Positions 59,769 to 64,000 of a stretch of 64,000 nucleotides of DNA are shown piece by piece. The position numbers and the translations under genes were made by a program. Position 1 is the stretch's first letter. Each line of letters starts with the position of its first letter. Source of the stretch: Epiperipatus broadwayi (taxonomy: Eukaryota > Onychophora > Udeonychophora > Euonychophora > Peripatidae); contig JAQFVV010000355.1 of assembly GCA_028023455.1 (NCBI GenBank), positions 624,001 to 688,000 of the forward strand. Reading direction: 5' to 3'. Below the pieces are notes generated by a model, which ran no database searches, was not told the DNA's origin, and saw only the letters and a program-made list of their open reading frames with translations.

Positions 59769-60286
59769 AATCTAAGCATTCTTAAAGCTTTCTGAGATAA
59801 TAAAGAATAATGCGTAATAATCTTACCCTTAAATAAATCAGGCATATTCAAATCACCAACAATGATAATATTATTATATCTAATCAAAAAATCTTCAAGT
59901 GCTGTCAAGAAGTAATCAAGCTCTAAAAGTGAGATATTAGGTTTAAAATAAATATTTCCCAATATACATTTAAAATTATGATCCATGTAAACTTCACACC
60001 ATGTAGATTCACATACAGAAGAAGTAAAACATAGATCTTTATATAAAACATTTTTGTTGATAGCAATAAGAGTACCACCTCCTCTAGCTGCATATTCTAA
60101 AGATCTATCCGTACGTAAAATATTATACCTATTATCAAGGAAAGAACAATCAGAAAATTGTTGATTTAACCAAGTCTCTGTAAAAAATATCAAATCAAAA
60201 TGCTCTGTTTCGAAGAATTGTTTAATTTCCACACACTTAGTTCTCATCCCTCTAACATTCATATAAAAGCAAGACAGCCCTACCAT
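59708..60286 (-). pseudogene. LINE ORF2, endonuclease N-terminal half
   Basis: 192 codons starting 'MVGLSCFYMNVRGMRTKCVE'. APE endonuclease motifs: 'YMNVRGMRTK' (Asn), 'FDLIFFTETWL' (catalytic Glu), 'YAARGGGTLIAI' and 'IIIVGDLNMPD' (GDLN). The true start may be this Met. The last residues after 'LRFCTFLGF' are out of frame; the domain continues in the 59768-58923 frame. The enzyme nicks target DNA to prime reverse transcription. Confidence 0.9.
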
Positions 60287-60438
60287 ATTAAATTAAAAAT
60301 AAATCAAAACAAATAAATAAATGAAATCAAGTAAAGAAAAATGTAAGTAAGTATAGTGAATAAAGAAAATAAGAAATAAAAGAAAATAAAGAAAATAAGA
60401 AATCAAAGAAAACAAAGAAAATAAATAAATAAATACCA
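60287..60438 (-). other. A/T-rich spacer between LINE ORF1 and ORF2
   Basis: A 152-nt low-complexity spacer whose plus strand repeats 'aagaaaataa'. The two ORFs do not overlap, so ORF2 would need reinitiation or internal ribosome entry. No start-stop overlap signal is seen. Confidence 0.6.
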
Positions 60439-62445
60439 CTAAAGTTTTAAAGAATTAGCCAAAGTTCCATAAAAAAAACGAATGGAAGCACCACGAGGCC
60501 ATAAATTGGAAGAGATTAAATCACTATGTTTATGAGCAGGAGCAGATATATAAAAGCAAGAAGATTTCAAGTTATACATATTAATTTCATGACATATGAT
60601 CCTAGTTCTTAAATGTTTTTCAAGAAAGACCTTAATATTATATGAATTAAGACTCACTGGCATATTAGAAACAAAATATTTATTAAATTTTGTATTAATA
60701 TTATTAATAATATTATTATGAATTTTAGAAATACCAAACCCCCTTTCCACAGGTAGTCTACCTTTTTTACCAGAAGTTGAAAAAGAGCATCCCAAACCAT
60801 TTCCCACATTAACCTCATTATCAATATAATTGTTATATTTAGAGAAATGCGAATAATTTGCTCTATGAGTAAAAAAACCTCTATCAGCATTCGCTAGACA
60901 ATTTTTTCTTCTGAAATTTGATTTAGAAAAGTCACCAGAAAAATTACTACTATACTTTTTTGGAACAGAATGTGAATATCCATCCTTCAATATATACTTT
61001 TTATCAGGAAAATTATCATAATATCCCAGTGATGAATTATTAACAGAAAAGCCAGAAAACTTGTTAAATTTTTCATCATCATTAAGTCTAGAAAATTGTT
61101 TTTGATATTTATCAGACTGCCTATAAATTTTAGTTTTATAAACTTTTCCTTTATTGTATCTTGTACTATTATCAATTCCACATCCAATATATTCATCACG
61201 TGAATGAAAATCCTGATCTAATATCTTATTATTACCTTTATAATCAACATTATAAATGCTATTGTTTTTATTTTTATCTTTTTTCCCAAAACTGTTTTTA
61301 CCTTTATCTCTAATAAAGAATGAGGACTTGGGCAACTTTTCTAAGGTATTATTACCCTTAAAAGATGAATTAACATCACCAGTACAATCAACCTCAGCAA
61401 TATCCCCAAAAACTTGTGTTTCCAATAAATCACATTGTATACCTACATCACCAGAAATAACACCATCACCAATAGCTTTAGATTCCTTCACACCAAATTT
61501 TGCCATATTCATAATCATACTATAAACTTCCTGAAGAGACATAGATTTTAATAATTCAAAAGTAAAACCAGCCAAGTCTACTTTTCTACTTTCCTTATCT
61601 TGAAGCAAATTAACTATATCCACATTAGAACTAGAATTTAAACTCCTATCAATACCTAAATTATTATCACTTTTATCTTTAACACTATCTCTATTATAAT
61701 TATCCCTTTCAGAAATATTTTCAATATGTATATCTGATTCCACATCTATAAGATCATTAATATTAACTATATCCACATTAGAACTAGAATTTAAATTCCT
61801 ATCAATACCTAAATTATTATCACTATTATCTTCAACACTATCTCCATTATATCTCTCTCTTTCAGAAATATTTTCAATATGTATATCAGATTCCACATCT
61901 ATAAGATCATTATTATCTGTTGACCTAACATTTCCAATATTCCTCATTTTATCCACAGACAATTGATTACATTCCATACAATGGAAAAAACCCAAACCAA
62001 CAGAATCAAAAATTTTTGCATCAGACCTGGACAAATTCAAACAAGATATATGAAAATACCCTTGACAAGAACCAGAGCACTTAATTCCATTATCTGCATC
62101 TGACAATTCTACATTACAATAAGTACATTTAACCCCAACTACATTTAAACCCAAACCATATGTAGAAGAATCCATTACTAAAACATCAGGATCATTACCA
62201 ATACTAATATCAGCAAATGGTGTAGTAAGATTATCTGAATTATCTATTTTGTGCTCAGTATTATAATAATGATTACAAAATTCACATATGAATTCCGGAT
62301 CATTATCATTAAAGATTTTAAAATCACTTAATTTATAACAATCCAAATGATACTTTAGCCCACAAAAACCAGCGCACTTTAAATATTTTTGTCTGCCATA
62401 AATATTACATAAGCAGAGAGGACATCTGACAGCAAAAGGTGCCAT
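60439..62445 (-). CDS. LINE ORF1, two PHD-like zinc fingers and RNA-binding C terminus
   Basis: An intact frame of 668 codons, an unusually long ORF1. Finger 1 (residues about 8-57) is 'CPLCLCNIYGRQKYLKCAGF', 'CGLKYHLDCYKL' and 'FICEFCNHYY'. Finger 2 (about 104-160) is 'VKCTYCNVEL', 'IKCSGSCQGYFHISCLNL' and 'FFHCMECN'. Both have Cys4-His-Cys3 spacing like PHD fingers. Residues about 177-279 are a 51-residue unit repeated in tandem ('NDLIDVESDIHIENISER' starts both). A basic Asn/Lys/Ser-rich middle follows. The last 90 residues ('YFVSNMPVSLNSYNIKVFLE', 'SSCFYISAPA', 'NLWPRGASIRFFYG') resemble the RRM-like or WPxG end of LINE Gag proteins. Its probable role is binding element RNA. Confidence 0.9.
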   Translation of the reverse strand: MAPFAVRCPLCLCNIYGRQKYLKCAGFCGLKYHLDCYKLSDFKIFNDNDPEFICEFCNHYYNTEHKIDNSDNLTTPFADISIGNDPDVLVMDSSTYGLGLNVVGVKCTYCNVELSDADNGIKCSGSCQGYFHISCLNLSRSDAKIFDSVGLGFFHCMECNQLSVDKMRNIGNVRSTDNNDLIDVESDIHIENISERERYNGDSVEDNSDNNLGIDRNLNSSSNVDIVNINDLIDVESDIHIENISERDNYNRDSVKDKSDNNLGIDRSLNSSSNVDIVNLLQDKESRKVDLAGFTFELLKSMSLQEVYSMIMNMAKFGVKESKAIGDGVISGDVGIQCDLLETQVFGDIAEVDCTGDVNSSFKGNNTLEKLPKSSFFIRDKGKNSFGKKDKNKNNSIYNVDYKGNNKILDQDFHSRDEYIGCGIDNSTRYNKGKVYKTKIYRQSDKYQKQFSRLNDDEKFNKFSGFSVNNSSLGYYDNFPDKKYILKDGYSHSVPKKYSSNFSGDFSKSNFRRKNCLANADRGFFTHRANYSHFSKYNNYIDNEVNVGNGLGCSFSTSGKKGRLPVERGFGISKIHNNIINNINTKFNKYFVSNMPVSLNSYNIKVFLEKHLRTRIICHEINMYNLKSSCFYISAPAHKHSDLISSNLWPRGASIRFFYGTLANSLKL
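61614..61919 (-). repeat. 153-bp in-frame tandem duplication within ORF1
   Basis: The plus-strand sequence 'aactatatccacattagaac' recurs exactly 153 bp apart (about 61612 and 61765), giving two 51-residue units in ORF1. The units differ at few positions (for example 'ERERYNGDSVEDN' against 'ERDNYNRDSVKDK'), so the duplication is recent relative to the element's age but not identical. Confidence 0.9.
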
Positions 62446-62885
62446 TAATTATAATACAAAAATAAAAAAATATAACTATAAAATATACAAATTTTCCAGT
62501 AACATATACAAATCATATATACACAAAACTTTAAAAAAAAAAAAAAAAATTCACATACAACATATATAAATCTGTAATATATTAAAGAGAGCAACTTCTA
62601 CTTTTCTCTCCTTCACTATTCTCAGATTCACCAATATAAATAAACAATGTCCAAAATAAAAATTATTGAAAATATCAAAGTCACTATGTACTTAATTATT
62701 AATAAAATGAAATTTTATGTTTCTGTTATTTAAAAATAAAATAATAGACATTAGAAATCCCATTGATTATGTTTCAAATAAAAACACATACATATTAAAA
62801 AAAAAAAAAAAACCATGTTAAAAAAAAAAAAAAAAAACTTGAGTCATATAAATTAAACCATGATAATAGTTTCCAAAAATAAAAA
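62446..62885 (-). promoter_or_regulatory. LINE 5' leader between the tandem units and ORF1
   Basis: AT-rich with several A tracts (62533-62549, 62799-62812, 62820-62837). No ORF. Taken as untranslated leader because it lies between the tandem units and the ORF1 ATG. Confidence 0.5.
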
Positions 62886-63645
62886 TAAGCTTCAGTAATA
62901 AAATTCTCCAGGCGTATTAGTTCTAAATGCAGATCACTTTAAAAAAAAACACTAAAAAATCCATTTACTTCTAAAATTCCAAAGGCTTAATTATATCTCA
63001 GTAAACAATCTATTAAAAGAAGGTATTCCATTAAATAATTTTAAGGTCAAAGCAGTTTTCAATGATGAATTATATTAGAACAATAGAAATGCTAAAACAC
63101 ATTTTGATCCAATTCAATGTTACAGAAAATATAAGTTTCAGTAATAAAATTCTTCAGGCGTATTAGTTCTAAATGCAGATCACTTTAAAAAAAAAAAACA
63201 CTAAAAAATCCATTTACTTCTAAAATTCCAAAGGAGTAATTATATCTCAGTAAACAATCTATTAAAAGAAGGTATTTCATTAAATAATTTTAAGGTCAAC
63301 GCAGTTTTCAATGATGAATTATATTAGAACAATAGAAATGTTAAAACACATTTTGATCCAATTCAATGTTACAGAAAATATAAGTTTCAGTAATAAAATT
63401 CTCCAGACGCTTTAGTTCTAAATGCAGATCACTTTAAAAAAAAAAAAAACACTAAAAAATCCATTTACTTCTAAAATTCCAAAGGCGTAATTATATCTCA
63501 GTTAACAATCTATTAAAAGAAGGTATTCCATTAAATAATTTTAAGGTCAAAGCAGTTTTCAATGATGAATTATATTAGAACAATAGAAATGCTAAAAATC
63601 GTTAAAAAAACATTTTGATCCAATTCAATGTTACAGAAAATAAGC
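62886..63645 (-). repeat. three tandem units (about 246 bp) at the LINE 5' end
   Basis: Units start with 'ataagYttcagtaataaaat' at about 62886, 63131 and 63380, giving periods of about 245 and 249 bp. The units are nearly identical, differing in a few bases and in the length of an A run after 'cagatcacttt'. The third ends near 63645. Their position upstream of ORF1 and near-identity recall the promoter monomers of mouse L1. Whether they drive transcription is inference. Confidence 0.85.

Positions 63646-64000
<355 letters not shown>

Overview
The window is strongly AT-rich eukaryotic DNA, and it looks like an invertebrate animal. It has sparse small exons separated by very long introns, tRNA-derived SINEs, a PHD-finger (Jockey/CR1-like) LINE, RTE-type LINE relics, a Penelope-like element, an LTR retrotransposon and many foldback (hairpin) repeats. 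I cannot name the species. Nothing prokaryotic was seen.

The host gene is a harmonin (USH1C)-like PDZ scaffold on the minus strand. Five exons were found by eye: 48184-47946, 32016-31944, 27200-27147, 27060-26958 and 1878-1772. They have AG/GT borders, and their reading phases join perfectly (phase 0 into a 2-nt remainder, 1 nt completing it, then 0/0, then a 1-nt remainder completed by 2 nt). The last four give the linker plus most of PDZ domain 3. The 5' part (harmonin-N domain, PDZ1, PDZ2) and the C-terminal tail are not visible and should lie outside the window, to the right and left respectively. The introns are about 25.1 kb, 86 bp, 4.7 kb and 15.9 kb. A separate plus-strand terminal-exon candidate lies at 1392-1547.

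Almost everything else is repeat, in this order: fragments of foldback family B (0.3 kb); a candidate solo LTR (3.3-5.5 kb); a Penelope-like element (6.5-7.7 kb); a pure 1.46 kb (TATC)n array (8.3-9.8 kb); diffuse repeats (10-20 kb); foldback families A and B (20.6-25.5 kb); a SINE (27.5 kb); more foldbacks and a small MITE (28-33 kb); a decayed minus-strand RTE LINE (34.7-36.9 kb); a 6.2 kb LTR element with gag remnants, a nested DNA transposon and a SINE inside one LTR (37.1-43.2 kb); foldback C containing a tRNA-like piece (43.7-44.5 kb); a SINE (44.8 kb); a foldback that received an 1.77 kb TIR element with an 8-bp target duplication (45.05-47.18 kb); a decayed plus-strand RTE LINE split by a family B palindrome (48.4-51.9 kb); and (TA)n palindromes (53.9-54.2 kb).

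At the right end, a near-complete LINE (about 57.39-63.83 kb, minus strand) sits between two (TAA)n arrays. It has a two-PHD-finger ORF1, an ORF2 with APE endonuclease and reverse transcriptase broken by two frameshifts, and three tandem copies of about 246 bp upstream of ORF1.

The most noteworthy signals are: the LINE embedded in a (TAA)n microsatellite with promoter-monomer-like tandem repeats; the filled and empty SINE sites that can be compared within one LTR pair; and the layered foldback elements, some ending in tRNA B-box-like sequence.
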